Virus record (IMG/VR): IMGVR_UViG_3300020162_001668
Coordinates: 1 to 28,422 of that record
Source of the DNA: a virus
DNA: 28,422 nt
Strand: one strand, 5' to 3'
The notes below the pieces were generated by a model. It saw only the letters and a program-made list of their open reading frames with translations, was not told the origin of the DNA and made no database searches. A program made the translations under genes and the position numbers. Positions 15,636 through 27,500 of this stretch are shown in pieces; within the stretch, counting starts at the first letter, position 1, and each line of letters begins with the position of its first letter.

Positions 15636-18600
15636 ATGACTGAAACCACATCATATTATAAGAAGGTTGCTAGTGTAACTGTTACCGATGGCGGTTCAGG
15701 TTATACCTCTGCGCCAACAGTTACAATCAGCGGGAATGCAACAGCAACTGCTACAGTTTCTGGTGGTAAAGTTACCGCAATTACTTTGACGTCTGCAGGT
15801 TATAATTATCTTTCGCCGCCCACAATTACATTTTCAGGTGGCAGCGGATCTGGTGCTGCAGCAACTGCGAACATGGTTTATATTGATGATGCCTATAATG
15901 GGTTTAAAGAATCATTAAGTCATCTTATTGCAAACCAACTTCCAGATTTCGTCCGTGTCGAGTATCCTGTATTCGTTACGTTCCTAGAAAAATATTATGA
16001 GTTTCTAGATGAAGAAAATCAGGTAAACAATTTCCTTCTCAATTATGAGAAGAATTTCGATATCAACAGAACACTTGATACATTCCTTCCCAAATTTAAG
16101 AACCAGTATGCGCAGAACTTCCCGCTTACTGCACAGATTGATGATAGAAGATTAATCAAATTCATCAAGCAGTTCTATGAAGCAAAGGGTTCTGAGAAAG
16201 CAATCGAACTTCTCTTTAGAATCTTATACAACGAACGCACAGAAATCTTTTATCCATCTGAACAGGTGCTTCGTGCGTCTGATGGTATTTGGATTGAAGA
16301 CATAACATTAAAACTTGCAGTTGATACATCCATTACAGCAAATCCGTTTGATCTAAGCAGCAAAACAGCCAAAATTACATATTATGAGAATATTTCATCA
16401 GTAACATATGAGCGAACTGTTGAAACTAGCATAAGCAATGTAACTAAATTCGCATATGTATCCCCTGCAGTTTATGAGTTGGTAACAAATTTACCTAAAA
16501 CTGCAACGATTCGAGTTCCAGGCGCTGGTGCTTCTGCGAATGCTTTGGTTTCTGGTGGTCAAGTCAAGGCGATAGTCGGAGAAACTAGCAAGACATTTAG
16601 TAGCATTACGACAGCAGGAACTCTGGTAGCGACTGTTGCTACTTCTGGTGCTGCTGGTCAGTTTACTTGTGGCAATTCAACTCTATCTATCGGTGATCGA
16701 CTTACGATTACTGGCACACCTGGAGTTGCAACTCTGGCAGCGACTGTTGCTGTCTCCGGAACTGCTGGGCAATTTACTTGTGGCGCATCAACACTTGCAG
16801 TCAATGATCGCGTAAGGATTACTGGTACTAAGGGCGGTACTGCTACAATCACTGGATACACAACAGGAACTACATATAGAGTTTCTGCGGTAACTGGTAC
16901 CTCGCCGAGTGTTACTGGATTTACGCTAACAACTGAATCTGGTACCGCAATCGTAACTACTGCTGGTACGTTAACAGGTCTGACATATACAACCACAGGC
17001 ACTATCACTGGATATACATCAGGAACCACATATAGAGTTTCTGCTGTAACTGGAACTTCGCCAAATGTTACTGGATTTACGCTAACCACTCAATCTGGTG
17101 TTCCAATCGTAACTACTGCTGGTAAGTTAACAGGTTTAACATATGCGACTGCAACAGGTATTAACTTAACGAGTAATACTATTACTGTTCCTTCTCATGG
17201 GTATTCTACAGGTGATGTGGTTATCTATGATAAAAATGGTGGGACAATTATAACGGGTCTTACCAATTACGCTGTATACTTCGTCATAGTAGTTGATGTA
17301 AATACAATTAAACTTGCTACGAGTGCAGGAAATGCTACACTTGGCACAGCAGTTGATCTTACCATTGTGGGATCAGGAAGTCAACTATTGTATGCTCCTG
17401 TTATTGATACTGGTAATGGTTATTTTGCAACACCTGCAGTACAATTCACCTCAGCGACAGGAACATCTGCAACTGCTAGAGCAATCCTGGCAGATACTGG
17501 GGAAATATCACACGTAATAGTCATAAACGGCGGATCTGGGTATTCAACAGCACCTGCTGTTACGTTTTCCACCGAAGCAGTAAGAACTAAGGTTGAGATA
17601 GTTTCTGGAACTACAACAACTCTATATGGTTATATCGTTCGCCAACTTTCGACTGTTGAAGTTATTGATTGTTCCGGAACACCACCATGTGGGTTTTCAG
17701 TCGGTGATATTTACTCAATCGATGAATCTGGTTCAGTAGGTTCGTATACTGTAGAATTTAATTCCGCAACAACTGGAACTCTGGCAGCGACTGTTGCTAC
17801 TTCTGGTACCGCTGGTCAGTTTACTTGTGGCGCATCAACACTTGCAGTTAATGATCGTATAACAATTACAGGGACTCGTGCAGGTTCTGGTACCATTACT
17901 GGGTACACGACAGGAACTGTTTATAGAGTTTCTGCTGTAACTGGTGCCTCACCGAATGTTACTGGATTTACACTAACAACTGAAGCTAACGTCGCAATCG
18001 TAACTACTGCTGGTACGTTAACAGGTCTAACATATACGACGTCAACGCCTAGTAGTTCGGGATACTTTTTAAACAAATATAACGAAACTGACACTACGCT
18101 GAACCCATATACTCTTGTTGGCAGAGATAACAAAGCATCAATTAGAATTGATGCGATTGATGTTGATGGATGTCCAACCGCAGTAAGTATTTTTGATACA
18201 GGATTCGACTTCGAGCGTGGAACGTTCACAGTAGATATAGAATCGGCACTTGGGTGTACTGCTACTCTGTCGTTTACCACGGGCGCAGTAAACGTTAAGA
18301 CAGGTAGATTTAGAGACTCGCGTGGTATGTTGTCGAATGTCAACAAACTACAAGATAACTTCTACTATCAGAACTACTCATATGTTGTTCGTTCAAATGT
18401 TCCATCCAACAAATGGTTGGATATTGTCAAGAATACCACTCACCCAGCAGGTACTGCTATCTTTGGTGAACTTACCATTGAGCAGACGGTTGACTTTAAT
18501 CAATTCATTACAACACCAATACAACCTCTGCATATCTACGAGTTTGTGCTTGAAGAACTTACTGCGTCAGGTGGTATTACTCGCAATAACGAATTCTACT

Positions 18601-19448
18601 TCGCAGTGAACTTCATCAAAGTTCTTACTGACTCTGCGGCAGTAGCAGATGTAAACAGAAGTCATGTGTTCAAGGTATTGACTGATGCTGCTACAGTAGC
18701 AGATATAACATCTCTTGATTTTACTGTTGGTATCTATGGAACCGAAGATGATACTACAGAAACACTGGATGTGTTTGATCGTGTTGTCCAATATGTGAGA
18801 GAAGTAAACGAAACAACAATTACTGCTGAAAATGCAATTACTGATTTTGGTAAGGTGCTTGAAGAAACAATTTTCCTTCAAGATCCATACGCTGAAGATT
18901 TCTTTGATGAAAATTATGTTTCGGCAGATACCACTGAATTTGATTTTGCAAAGGTTATTTCTGACGCATCAAACACTACAGACTCACAAGCGTTTGGTAT
19001 AGATAAATCTCTGGTAGATACAGTAACTAACTCGGATGCATTCACTAGAACTGTGGAGTATTATAGAACGTTTACAGAATCCGTAATATCTAATGAGTAT
19101 GCCAATGCTGGTATCGAAAAACCTCAAACAGATGTAGCAACAGCGGCGGAAACTTCGATCAATCATCTATATAAATATTTGACTGATTCTGTTACGTCAA
19201 CTGATACCGTCGGTATAATTCCATATCTGGTTAAAACTGACAATGCAGGTGCAACTGAATTATTAATTGTCGCGAATGACTCTGTAACGATAGATTCTAT
19301 TGCTGCTACTGAACAATCGCTTATAAATATACTCAAAGGACTATTTGAAACAGTAACAGTCACCGAAAGTGGTATTATAAACATACAAGATTATGTTGAA
19401 GGTGAATTCGGTTCGGACTTTGTGGGTCAAGCAACTTATTTTAACTAA
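15636..19448 (+). CDS. gp7: gp7-like large baseplate wedge protein with multiple beta-repeat insertions
   Basis: The 1270-residue protein is recognised by [20 protein letters not shown] (about 102-121), [14 protein letters not shown] and [20 protein letters not shown] followed by [17 protein letters not shown], a pattern typical of gp7-position wedge proteins in marine T4-like phages. gp7 (T4: 1032 residues) starts wedge assembly with gp10 and reaches from core to periphery. Inserted modules are prominent: a GSGY-type repeat at the very N-terminus (about 13-80) and again about 590-640, A-type repeats near residues 328, 366 and 715, B-type repeats near 405, 457 and 754, and acidic repeats at 993-1255 with the pattern KVLTDSxxVAD. 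The protein ends in a Phe/Gly-rich tail ([12 protein letters not shown]). The exact T4 equivalence of the repeat parts is uncertain. Confidence 0.75.
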   Translation: MTETTSYYKKVASVTVTDGGSGYTSAPTVTISGNATATATVSGGKVTAITLTSAGYNYLSPPTITFSGGSGSGAAATANMVYIDDAYNGFKESLSHLIANQLPDFVRVEYPVFVTFLEKYYEFLDEENQVNNFLLNYEKNFDINRTLDTFLPKFKNQYAQNFPLTAQIDDRRLIKFIKQFYEAKGSEKAIELLFRILYNERTEIFYPSEQVLRASDGIWIEDITLKLAVDTSITANPFDLSSKTAKITYYENISSVTYERTVETSISNVTKFAYVSPAVYELVTNLPKTATIRVPGAGASANALVSGGQVKAIVGETSKTFSSITTAGTLVATVATSGAAGQFTCGNSTLSIGDRLTITGTPGVATLAATVAVSGTAGQFTCGASTLAVNDRVRITGTKGGTATITGYTTGTTYRVSAVTGTSPSVTGFTLTTESGTAIVTTAGTLTGLTYTTTGTITGYTSGTTYRVSAVTGTSPNVTGFTLTTQSGVPIVTTAGKLTGLTYATATGINLTSNTITVPSHGYSTGDVVIYDKNGGTIITGLTNYAVYFVIVVDVNTIKLATSAGNATLGTAVDLTIVGSGSQLLYAPVIDTGNGYFATPAVQFTSATGTSATARAILADTGEISHVIVINGGSGYSTAPAVTFSTEAVRTKVEIVSGTTTTLYGYIVRQLSTVEVIDCSGTPPCGFSVGDIYSIDESGSVGSYTVEFNSATTGTLAATVATSGTAGQFTCGASTLAVNDRITITGTRAGSGTITGYTTGTVYRVSAVTGASPNVTGFTLTTEANVAIVTTAGTLTGLTYTTSTPSSSGYFLNKYNETDTTLNPYTLVGRDNKASIRIDAIDVDGCPTAVSIFDTGFDFERGTFTVDIESALGCTATLSFTTGAVNVKTGRFRDSRGMLSNVNKLQDNFYYQNYSYVVRSNVPSNKWLDIVKNTTHPAGTAIFGELTIEQTVDFNQFITTPIQPLHIYEFVLEELTASGGITRNNEFYFAVNFIKVLTDSAAVADVNRSHVFKVLTDAATVADITSLDFTVGIYGTEDDTTETLDVFDRVVQYVREVNETTITAENAITDFGKVLEETIFLQDPYAEDFFDENYVSADTTEFDFAKVISDASNTTDSQAFGIDKSLVDTVTNSDAFTRTVEYYRTFTESVISNEYANAGIEKPQTDVATAAETSINHLYKYLTDSVTSTDTVGIIPYLVKTDNAGATELLIVANDSVTIDSIAATEQSLINILKGLFETVTVTESGIINIQDYVEGEFGSDFVGQATYFN
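15675..15875 (+). repeat. GSGY-type beta module in the gp7-like protein
   Basis: It encodes two successive strands with [15 protein letters not shown] and [20 protein letters not shown]. It is related to modules in the gp8-like and 2021-aa proteins. Confidence 0.75.
16619..17150 (+). repeat. Mosaic A-A-B-B repeat block
   Basis: A units (from 16619 and 16731) share [14 protein letters not shown] and DRxxITGT. B units (from 16848 and 17004) share [20 protein letters not shown] and GFTLTT, ending in [14 protein letters not shown] identity between units is high. Confidence 0.85.
17778..18040 (+). repeat. Second A-B repeat block
   Basis: One A unit (from 17778) and one B unit (from 17895) closely match those about 1 kb upstream, with long runs of identical bases. 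Confidence 0.85.
19170..19177 (+). promoter_or_regulatory. Possible late promoter inside the gp7-like gene
   Basis: This is a perfect TATAAATA, 288 bases upstream of the 149-aa gene. It could feed that gene but may be chance. Confidence 0.4.
19322..19329 (+). promoter_or_regulatory. Late promoter upstream of the 149-aa gene
   Basis: This second perfect TATAAATA lies 136 bases before the start of the small virion protein gene, within the 3' end of the gp7-like gene. Confidence 0.5.
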
Positions 19449-19464
19449 GAAGAAGGTAAATCAA

Positions 19465-19914
19465 ATGAAACTAATCGAAAACGTAAAAGGTACTAAGGGC
19501 GAACTAAACATCGTTCTTCGCGACGCAGCAGGAAATGTTACACAAGAAGTAACTGTTCCTAACCTTGTTGTTAACACTGGTCTTGCTTATATTGCTTCGC
19601 GCATGAAGGACACCACTCTTACTGCTATGACACACATGGGTGTTGGTTCGGGTACAACAAATCCAGCAGCAGGTGATACTGCTCTTGAAACCGCACTTGG
19701 TGCACGTGTTGCTCTGACTTCAACAACTGTAACAGCAAACGCAATTGAATATGTTGCTACGTTTGGTGCTGGTTCGGGTACTGGTGCTGTTACTGAAGCA
19801 GGTATCTTCAATGCTCTTACCAGCGGAACAATGCTTTGCCGCACTGAATTTGCTGTCATCAACAAGGGTGCGTCAGACAGCATGACTATCACTTGGACGG
19901 TTACGATCTCGTAA
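19465..19914 (+). CDS. Small probable virion protein, apparently highly expressed
   Basis: The 149-residue product starts at ATG 19465, chosen because a strong AAGAAGG site lies just upstream; a longer in-frame start inside the gp7-like gene lacks support. It is Ala/Thr/Gly-rich with NLVVNTGLAYIASRM (about 32-46), THMGVGSGTTNPAAGDTALE (about 53-72), GAVTEAGIFNA and a final SMTITWTVTIS, a beta-rich pattern seen in small phage structural proteins. Codon choice looks more C-ending and regular than in its neighbours, and two late promoter motifs lie in the preceding 300 bases. Together these suggest a high-copy protein. T4 has no obvious gene of this type between gp7 and gp8. The function is unknown; a baseplate or tail decoration role is a guess. 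Confidence 0.75.
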   Translation: MKLIENVKGTKGELNIVLRDAAGNVTQEVTVPNLVVNTGLAYIASRMKDTTLTAMTHMGVGSGTTNPAAGDTALETALGARVALTSTTVTANAIEYVATFGAGSGTGAVTEAGIFNALTSGTMLCRTEFAVINKGASDSMTITWTVTIS

Positions 19915-19920
19915 TATAAA

Positions 19921-21534
19921 ATGACACTTCTTTTACGGTCAGCAGGTCGCACAGAAATAGCAAGAAGTCTTTATCGTGATATTTACAACGAGAACGACTT
20001 CTACTATTTCTTTGTAGGCAGAACAACTGAATGGGATGACGAAGAATCACCCGAAGATCCAGTAGATTCTGTGCGTTATGCGAACACGTCAAGTAGAAAC
20101 ATGCTGTTTGTTAAACGTATTCAGTCGAGCGACACAGTTCTTATGATTCCTAGAATTAACTGGGCGTCAGGAACAGTTTATGATCAGTATGATGACAAAT
20201 ATGGCGAACTAGATGCTAATGGTGACGCATATGCTGCAAACAGTGGTGCTCTATCGCTCAAAGATGCAGAATTTTATGTGCTGACTGATGATGATCATGT
20301 CTATAAGTGTATCTTCAATAATAGTAATGCTCAAAGCACTACTAAACCCACAGGAACTTCCACTTCTGCAATTGAAACAGCAGATGGATATATTTGGAAG
20401 TTTATGTTTAAGGTCGAGGCATCAGATAAGACAAAGTTTCTCACACCAGAATTCATCCCTGTGAGAAAAATTGCAGGTTCTGGCGATCCTGCATTTGATG
20501 TAAATGGACAAATTGATACTATTGCTATTACTAATGCTGGTTCTTCATATGAAACTGCGCCAACCGTTATCATAAATGGTGATGGTACTGGTGCAGTTGC
20601 AACTGCTACTGTTAGTGCTGGTCTGGTTACTGCTATAACTATATCAAATTCAGGCGAAGGTTATAGTTTTGCGTATATCACATTCTCGGGCGGCGGTGGA
20701 TCTGGCGCTGCTGCTTCTGTTACATTGGGTGCTACTGAGTCTGGTACTGCACAACAAAACGTTGAGAATGCTGCTATTCCAGGAACAATTGATCGTATAG
20801 AAATTCTTTCTGGTGGCATCGATTACGTAGAAGGCGACGCCACCCTTTCAATCATTGGTGATGGTTCTGGTGCAGAAGCAACTCTAGAAATTGATCCAGA
20901 TGATGGAGCAATTCTTTCAGTTACCATAACAAATCGTGGCACTGGTTATAGTTTTGCAGATGTTACCATTGACGGCGCAGAAGGATCTGGTGCTAGTTTA
21001 ATCCCAGTGATCTCACCAAGAGCAGGTCATGGTGCCAATGCGCAGAAAGAACTGTTTGCAACCAATGTTGGATTCTCTGTCAATTTAACAAATGATACTG
21101 CCGATCTGTTTCTCAATAATGACTTCCGACAAATAGGATTGGTGAAAAATCCGTTAATTTTTGATACCAATAATAATTTCCAAGATTCCACGGGAACTTG
21201 CTGTTACGTAATTAACACTTCATCTCCTGCTAGTTATGCCTTAGATGATGTGATTACAACTGACAGTGGTGGTAAATTTATTGTTGTCCAAAAAGTTGAT
21301 GCTAATAACAATGGATCATTAGAAAGTATATACCTTCTTCCTATAATTCCACTAATAACATCTTCTAGTATACTCGCTAATGTTGACCAATCCTTGACTG
21401 GATTGACTATAAATAGTGTTGTAGAACCTGAAATTGACAACAAAACAGGTGAAATTATATATCTGGATAACAGAGAATTCATCGTTCGTCAAGAAGATCA
21501 GGTAGAGAAAATTAGAGCAATTCTAAAATTTTAA
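19921..21534 (+). CDS. gp8: gp8-like baseplate wedge protein with two inserted beta modules
   Basis: The 537-residue protein begins with a pattern typical of gp8 in marine T4-like phages: NENDFYYFFVGRTTEW (about 23-38), VLMIPRINWASGTVYDQYDD (about 73-92), AETADGYIWKFMFK-like sequence near 155-167, and a C-terminal EIIYLDNREFIVRQEDQVEK. In T4, gp8 (334 residues) is a dimer that joins the wedge arm by binding gp7 and gp10. The extra length lies mainly at about 198-272 and 293-363, two GSGY-type repeats with GSGAAA and GTGY motifs. No ribosome site is visible before the ATG (TATAAA only), so it may rely on coupling to the upstream stop six bases away. Confidence 0.82.
   Translation: MTLLLRSAGRTEIARSLYRDIYNENDFYYFFVGRTTEWDDEESPEDPVDSVRYANTSSRNMLFVKRIQSSDTVLMIPRINWASGTVYDQYDDKYGELDANGDAYAANSGALSLKDAEFYVLTDDDHVYKCIFNNSNAQSTTKPTGTSTSAIETADGYIWKFMFKVEASDKTKFLTPEFIPVRKIAGSGDPAFDVNGQIDTIAITNAGSSYETAPTVIINGDGTGAVATATVSAGLVTAITISNSGEGYSFAYITFSGGGGSGAAASVTLGATESGTAQQNVENAAIPGTIDRIEILSGGIDYVEGDATLSIIGDGSGAEATLEIDPDDGAILSVTITNRGTGYSFADVTIDGAEGSGASLIPVISPRAGHGANAQKELFATNVGFSVNLTNDTADLFLNNDFRQIGLVKNPLIFDTNNNFQDSTGTCCYVINTSSPASYALDDVITTDSGGKFIVVQKVDANNNGSLESIYLLPIIPLITSSSILANVDQSLTGLTINSVVEPEIDNKTGEIIYLDNREFIVRQEDQVEKIRAILKF
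20515..21010 (+). repeat. Two GSGY-type beta modules in the gp8-like protein
   Basis: Module 1 (about 20515-20735) and module 2 (about 20800-21010) share the order DxGSxY, GDGTGAxA, VTAITISNSGEGYSFA and GGGGSGAAA. Confidence 0.75.
21408..21415 (+). promoter_or_regulatory. Late promoter upstream of the 2021-aa gene
   Basis: A perfect TATAAATA in the 3' end of the gp8-like gene, 135 bases before the next start codon. Confidence 0.5.
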
Positions 21535-21549
21535 GAGAGAACATAAAAT

Positions 21550-24500
21550 ATGGCACTGAATTTAAATGTATCTCCATACTATGATGACTTTGACGATGCA
21601 AAAAATTTCAATCGAGTTTTGTTCCGTCCTGGTTATGCAGTACAGGCACGCGAACTTACACAACTACAGACTCTGTTGCAATCTCAAATCGGTAAATTCG
21701 GAAACCATATTTTCAAGAATGGTTCGGTTGTTCAGGGTTGTGAATTCAAACTGGATTCTCAAAGAGCATTCGTTAAGATCGTCGATGCGGGAGCAGATAA
21801 CGACACATTAGCAAACTATATTGGTGATATTGTAACTGGTGGAACATCAGGAATTACTGCAGTAATTTTAGATGCAGCAACTGGTACTGAAGCAGAATCT
21901 CCTGACTTGAAAACACTGTATCTTCGTTATACAAGTGGTGATGGATCTACGACTGCGGTTCACTTCACAGGGGGTGAAACTCTTACTGTAACTTCTACAA
22001 TTGCAGGCAGAAATGGTGATACATTTGTTGTTGATACCACATATGATGACGCAGAACCAATTAACAGTTACTGGGGTATTGCCTCCGCATTAACTGTTGA
22101 TGATGGTATTGTATATATTGATGGTAAATTCGTCAATCACGAAACACAAACAATCATACTTTCCAAGTATTCTAATCTACCATCTGTTAAGGTTGGATTC
22201 CAGATCGTAGAAAATACAGTTTCTTCTGAAGATGATCAAACTTTACTAGATCCTGCACAAGGATCTTTCAACTATGCTGCTCCAGGTGCAGATAGATACC
22301 AAGTTACAACCACTCTTGTTGCATATGAATCAACTGACACAATTCCTCCTACATTCAACCAATTAGTTGAAATTATAAACGGAGAAGTGCAAAGAGTTTA
22401 CACTGCAAATATCTATGGCGAACTCGGCAAGAACATGGCGAGACGCACATATGATGAGTCGGGTAACTATGCAGTAAGACAATTCCCTGTTCTGATTAAA
22501 GAGCATCTTGATGTTGACGGTAACAATGGTTTACGAACACTAAACACTGTCGATCCAGAACGTGGTGGCAATAAAGATCTTCTTGCTATCGGTCTTGAAG
22601 CAGGTAAGGCATATGTTCGTGGGTATGAACATGAAACATTCCAAACAGAATACGTTGTTGTTCCAAAGGGAACGACAACAGTCAATCAACAAGAAATTCC
22701 AATCAGTACTGCGTATGGTAACTATATTCTCGTAGACGAATTCTGCGGGATGTGGGATTTAAACACTGGCGATAAAGTCAGTCTTCGCAGCACAGCAGCA
22801 GGAGCAATCACTGCAACAACATTTTCTGCTACTGCAGCAGCGGGATCTGAAGTTGGTACTGCTCGTGTAAAGCAGATCGTATATGAATCTGGAACAGTTG
22901 GAACTGCTGCGGCAGAATATCGTTTATATCTCTATGACATTGCAATGTCAAGCGGGGATTTTAAGGATGTTCGTGGTATATACTATAATGATACTGCAGA
23001 TGGTCATGCTGATGTTGTTCTCGTAGGCGGTAATGCTGTTCTACAAGAAACAAGTTTCAACAAATCTCTTTATAGAATTCCTGCTCGAGCAACGAAAACG
23101 ATTGCTCCAAGTGCAGTTTACGATAACTCGTTTATCTATACCAAAGAATTCGACGGTGAACTTAATTCTTCTGGACAAGTAACTATCACTCTGACTGGTG
23201 ACGAGACTTTCCCATATGCAGCTGGTGGATTTACTTCTACGATCATCAACAACAACTTCACGATGATCATGAAAGAACCAGCAACAATCAACTCGGTTTC
23301 AAGACCAATCGGTTCTAATATTGCTCTTACATCTGCTGCTTTTACAAGAAACTCTGCACAATCCATCACAATAGATTTAGCAGGGGGAGTAACAGTTAAT
23401 TCGCCTGTAACACTTCCAGTTGATATTAAATTGTATGTAAATGTTCAGACTGCTAATGCGCAACCTATTTTAAAGGTTCTTCGTGAAGATCGTTACGCAA
23501 TTATCAATACGAATACTCACCCATCAACAAATACTGGTACGTATTCACTGGGTCTGTCGGACGTGTATCAAATTAAAAATATTTACACGTTCCCGCATAC
23601 TACCTTGGATGCTGATATAGTAACTGACATAACAAACAATAACGCCACAGACATTGCTTCTTCGTTTACTCTCGATAATGGTCAACGTGATAATGAATAT
23701 CGCAATGCCAGAATCATCAAGAAACCTAGCGCACCGTCACTTACGAATAAGAAATTGGTTGTCAAATTAGATTTCTTCACCCACGATGGTGCTTCTGCAG
23801 ACGGTACTTTCTTTGTTGTTGACTCATATCAGATTGATGATACTGGTGCGACTGCAGGAAAAATCAAGACACAGGATATCCCAGTCTATAGATCGCCGCT
23901 AACAGGCGAAACCTTTGACTTGCGCGATACTTTAGATTTCCGTGTTCGTTATGCAGATTCTGCAGCAAATTCTACCACTGTGGGATCTGCAACAACCAAT
24001 CCTACTGAGAGCACAACCTTATCTGCTCCTTCTGTTGGTATCACAAATCCAGTTCCAACGGAACAGTTTATTACTGATCTAGAGTATTATCTTGGAAGAA
24101 CAGATCGACTGATCATTGACTCTGAGGGTGTGTTCAGTACGATATATGGTACACCATCACTGACTCCTGGAATTCCTGCTGAACCTGACAATTGCATGTC
24201 ACTGGCAATCATAACAATTCCACCATTTCCATCACTTGCTCCTAATGTTGCGAAGAGCGTAAATAGACCAGATTATGGTGTAACATTTCGAAGCATTGAT
24301 AATCGTCGTTACACAATGCGCGATATCGGTGTCCTAGAACAACGAATCAACCGTCTTGAGTATTATACGTCTCTATCGCTACTAGAAAAAGCAGCGAGTG
24401 ATTTGTCTATACCAGATGGTTCTGGTCTTGATCGATTTAAAAATGGTATCCTAGTTGATGCGTTTACTGGGCATAATATCGGTAATGTTTTCGATAGTGC

Positions 24501-27500
24501 ATATCATATTTCAATCGATCCAGTAAAGAAAGAGATGCGTCCTTTCTTCCATCTGGAAAATATTGATCTCGCGTTTGATTATACCAACTCAACAAACGTT
24601 TATAAGACGGGTGACTTGATCACTCTTCCATATGTAAACGTTGAGATGACTAAAAATACATCTGCCTCTAAACCAAGAAATTGTGTCGGAGAGTTACTCT
24701 TTAACTACATCGGAAATATGGAACTAGATCCACCAGTTGATAACTGGACGGATACCGCAATCAAACCAGATGTAAGCGTAAACTTCGACGGAAATTATGA
24801 TGCTTGGGAAAACATGGCAGATGCATGGGGAACTCAGTATGGTGATTGGCAAGATGTAGTAACCGGAAGAACTGCCACAGGACAATCTTCACAAACTGTC
24901 GCTGGTAATACACAAATACGCGGCGATACACTATTCCAAGAACAAACACAAGTTATAACTACTACCACCGAACAACGCCAAACTCGCCAAGGTGTTTCTC
25001 TTTCAGTAACTCCGGAAACACAATCCCAGAGAATTGGTGCTCGCGTAACGGACACTTCTATCATCCCGTTCATGCGTTCAGTTGTTGTGACATTCATCGC
25101 AAAAAGAATGAAACCGAATACTAGAGTATTCCCATTCTTTGATGGTATTGGTGTCGCAACACATTGTAGACCACTGAGTTTTGATCCAACTACAAATATT
25201 ACACCTACGGATCCTGCAGCGTATTCTTCATATGCTATTGCTGGCAATTCGGGCGCTTATGGTGCCTCGCTAATTACAAATGCTCAAGGTATTTGCGTAG
25301 GACAATTTAGAATTCCAGCAGCGACATTCCGCACTGGTGACAAGAATTTCCGCCTCTGTGATGATCAATTTAACCGTGATGCATTCATAACAACTGCGTC
25401 AATGCAAACATGGTCAGCAAATGGATTGTCACAATCCGTTCAAGACACAGTCGTATCGACTCGTGTTGCTAACGTAACTGTCAATAACGTTTCAGATTCG
25501 AGATCAGTATTTGAAACTTCTACTACTGTAAATAGATTAGCGGATAGAAATGTTGGTGTTGTGCAAACAACAGTGAATAATACCTTCACGACGGTTAATA
25601 ACATAACAAATATTGAAAATACCGTGATTACACCACCACCTCCTCCACCGCCGCCGCCGCCAGGAACACCTCCTCCTCCTACGCTACCACCAGCTGTTAC
25701 TGCAGATCCTCCTGTTATTACACCAACTCCACCACCAACACCAACCCCACCTGTTGTGGTTATTGCTGATACTCCAACTCCAAATCCATGCGAACCAGTA
25801 ACAACCTGTTGGGAAGAATCAGAGTTCCAAATTGGCGGTTTAGGTGGTTTCGGTGGACTTATCAATGGAAGTTTAGAAACAATAATCATACCAGCTGGAT
25901 GCAACACCGTAAGTCCTTGCGCACCAGCTTTTCGCGGACGAGATCCTATCGCGCAGACGTTCTACGTCGAAGGTATGCCATTTGGTTGCTATGTCACTAA
26001 TCTTGACATATATTTCAGAACCAAATCATCTAGTGCACCAATTACTCTTCAACTAAGAGAAGTGGTAAACGGATATCCTGGTAATAGAGTTATTCCGTTT
26101 GGCGAAGTAACACTAAATCCTGGAGACGTTGTTGTCAGTGAAACCGCTGCAACGGCAACAACCTTCACCTTCCCGTCACCAGTATATCTGCAAAATAACA
26201 CAGAATATTGTTTTGTTCTTCTTCCTGCAGGTAATAATCCAGATTATAATATTTGGGTTTCTGAGTTGGGCGAGAACGAACTCGGTACAGAGAATAGAAT
26301 TTCTGAGCAACCTCATGTTGGTGTCCTGTTCACATCTGCCAATGATAGATCATGGACAGCACAGCAGGCAGAAGATATTAAGTTTACTTTACGCCGTGCA
26401 AACTTCGAAATTAATACAGTTGGTTCGCTTGTGATGAAAAACATGGACGTCGACTTCTTGAAATTCGATTCGTTTACGAACGGAAATTTTGAAGCAGGTG
26501 ATATAATTCACGGATTCTCCTTTGATATCACAACTGCAGGTTCCGGTTATACGAACGGAACTATTACACATACTCTGTCAGGCGGCGGCGCTACTACAAA
26601 TGCAACGGTTGCTGTAACAATTGCAGGCGGAGCAGTAACGAATGTCGTAGTTACAAATCCAGGAACGGGTTATACTAGTAACCCGACATTAACTATCTCG
26701 AGCGGCGGTGGTTCGAGCGCAGTAGTGGCAGTAACTTTAAATAGAGGATTCTTTAAACAATATGATCCTCTATATAATGTTGGAAAAACTCTAGTAAATC
26801 TAGGAACATTCACTGCTGCTGATATTATTGGTAACGGTGCATCTTATGCTGAAATTACTGAAATTGAGAACAAGCAACTAAACGTACTTGAAACTAATAT
26901 TGGTTCTATTGATCATACTCCTGCAACTATTGCTTGGTCAGTCGCACCAACTGCAACTGGTGCAGGTGCTGGCGGAACTACGTTTGAAGGAATCAACTTT
27001 GGGCAAGAGTATGAGTTATCATATGAAGCGCAGATCTATTCGTATTCAAATGAACAGGCAGATTTGGATGGGGATAAATCTCTGACAGTTAGAGCAGGTA
27101 TGATGACACAAACATCAACTGTTTCTCCTGTAATCGATACTAGAAAATGTTCTATAATCGCAATTGCCAATGATGTAAATAATCTTACTACTACTGAAAC
27201 TGGAAACAACGGTTCCGCTGCTTCCAAGTATATCTCTCGCAGAGTTGTTCTTGATGACGGGCAAGATGCAGAAGATCTAAAGGTATATTTGAGCAATCAG
27301 ATTCCTGTTGGTTGTGATGTTAAAGTATATGGTAAATTCCAAGAAGCAACGGATCCCTCAAACTTTGATGATCTTGCTTGGATTGAATTGGAGTCAATAA
27401 ATCCGCCGTTCAACAACACAGCAAAATCTGGTTATGTTGAATATCAGTATACAATACCTGCAGCAAATAAAAATGCTGGAGTTCTTGAGTATACGGTAGG

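Noticed and set aside
16658-17089. A 143-codon open frame on the minus strand within the gp7-like gene
   Set aside because: It is the reverse reading of Thr/Gly/Val repeat DNA. There is no ribosome site or promoter, and the peptide only mirrors the repeats.
19393-19464. Upstream in-frame ATG extending the 149-aa protein by 24 residues
   Set aside because: It lies inside the gp7-like coding end and the added residues are not Ala/Thr-rich like the rest. The strong ribosome site favours 19465.
25440-25907. A 155-codon minus-strand frame with a long glycine run
   Set aside because: The glycines are the complement of the polyproline codons in the 2021-aa gene; no start signal or neighbour supports it.
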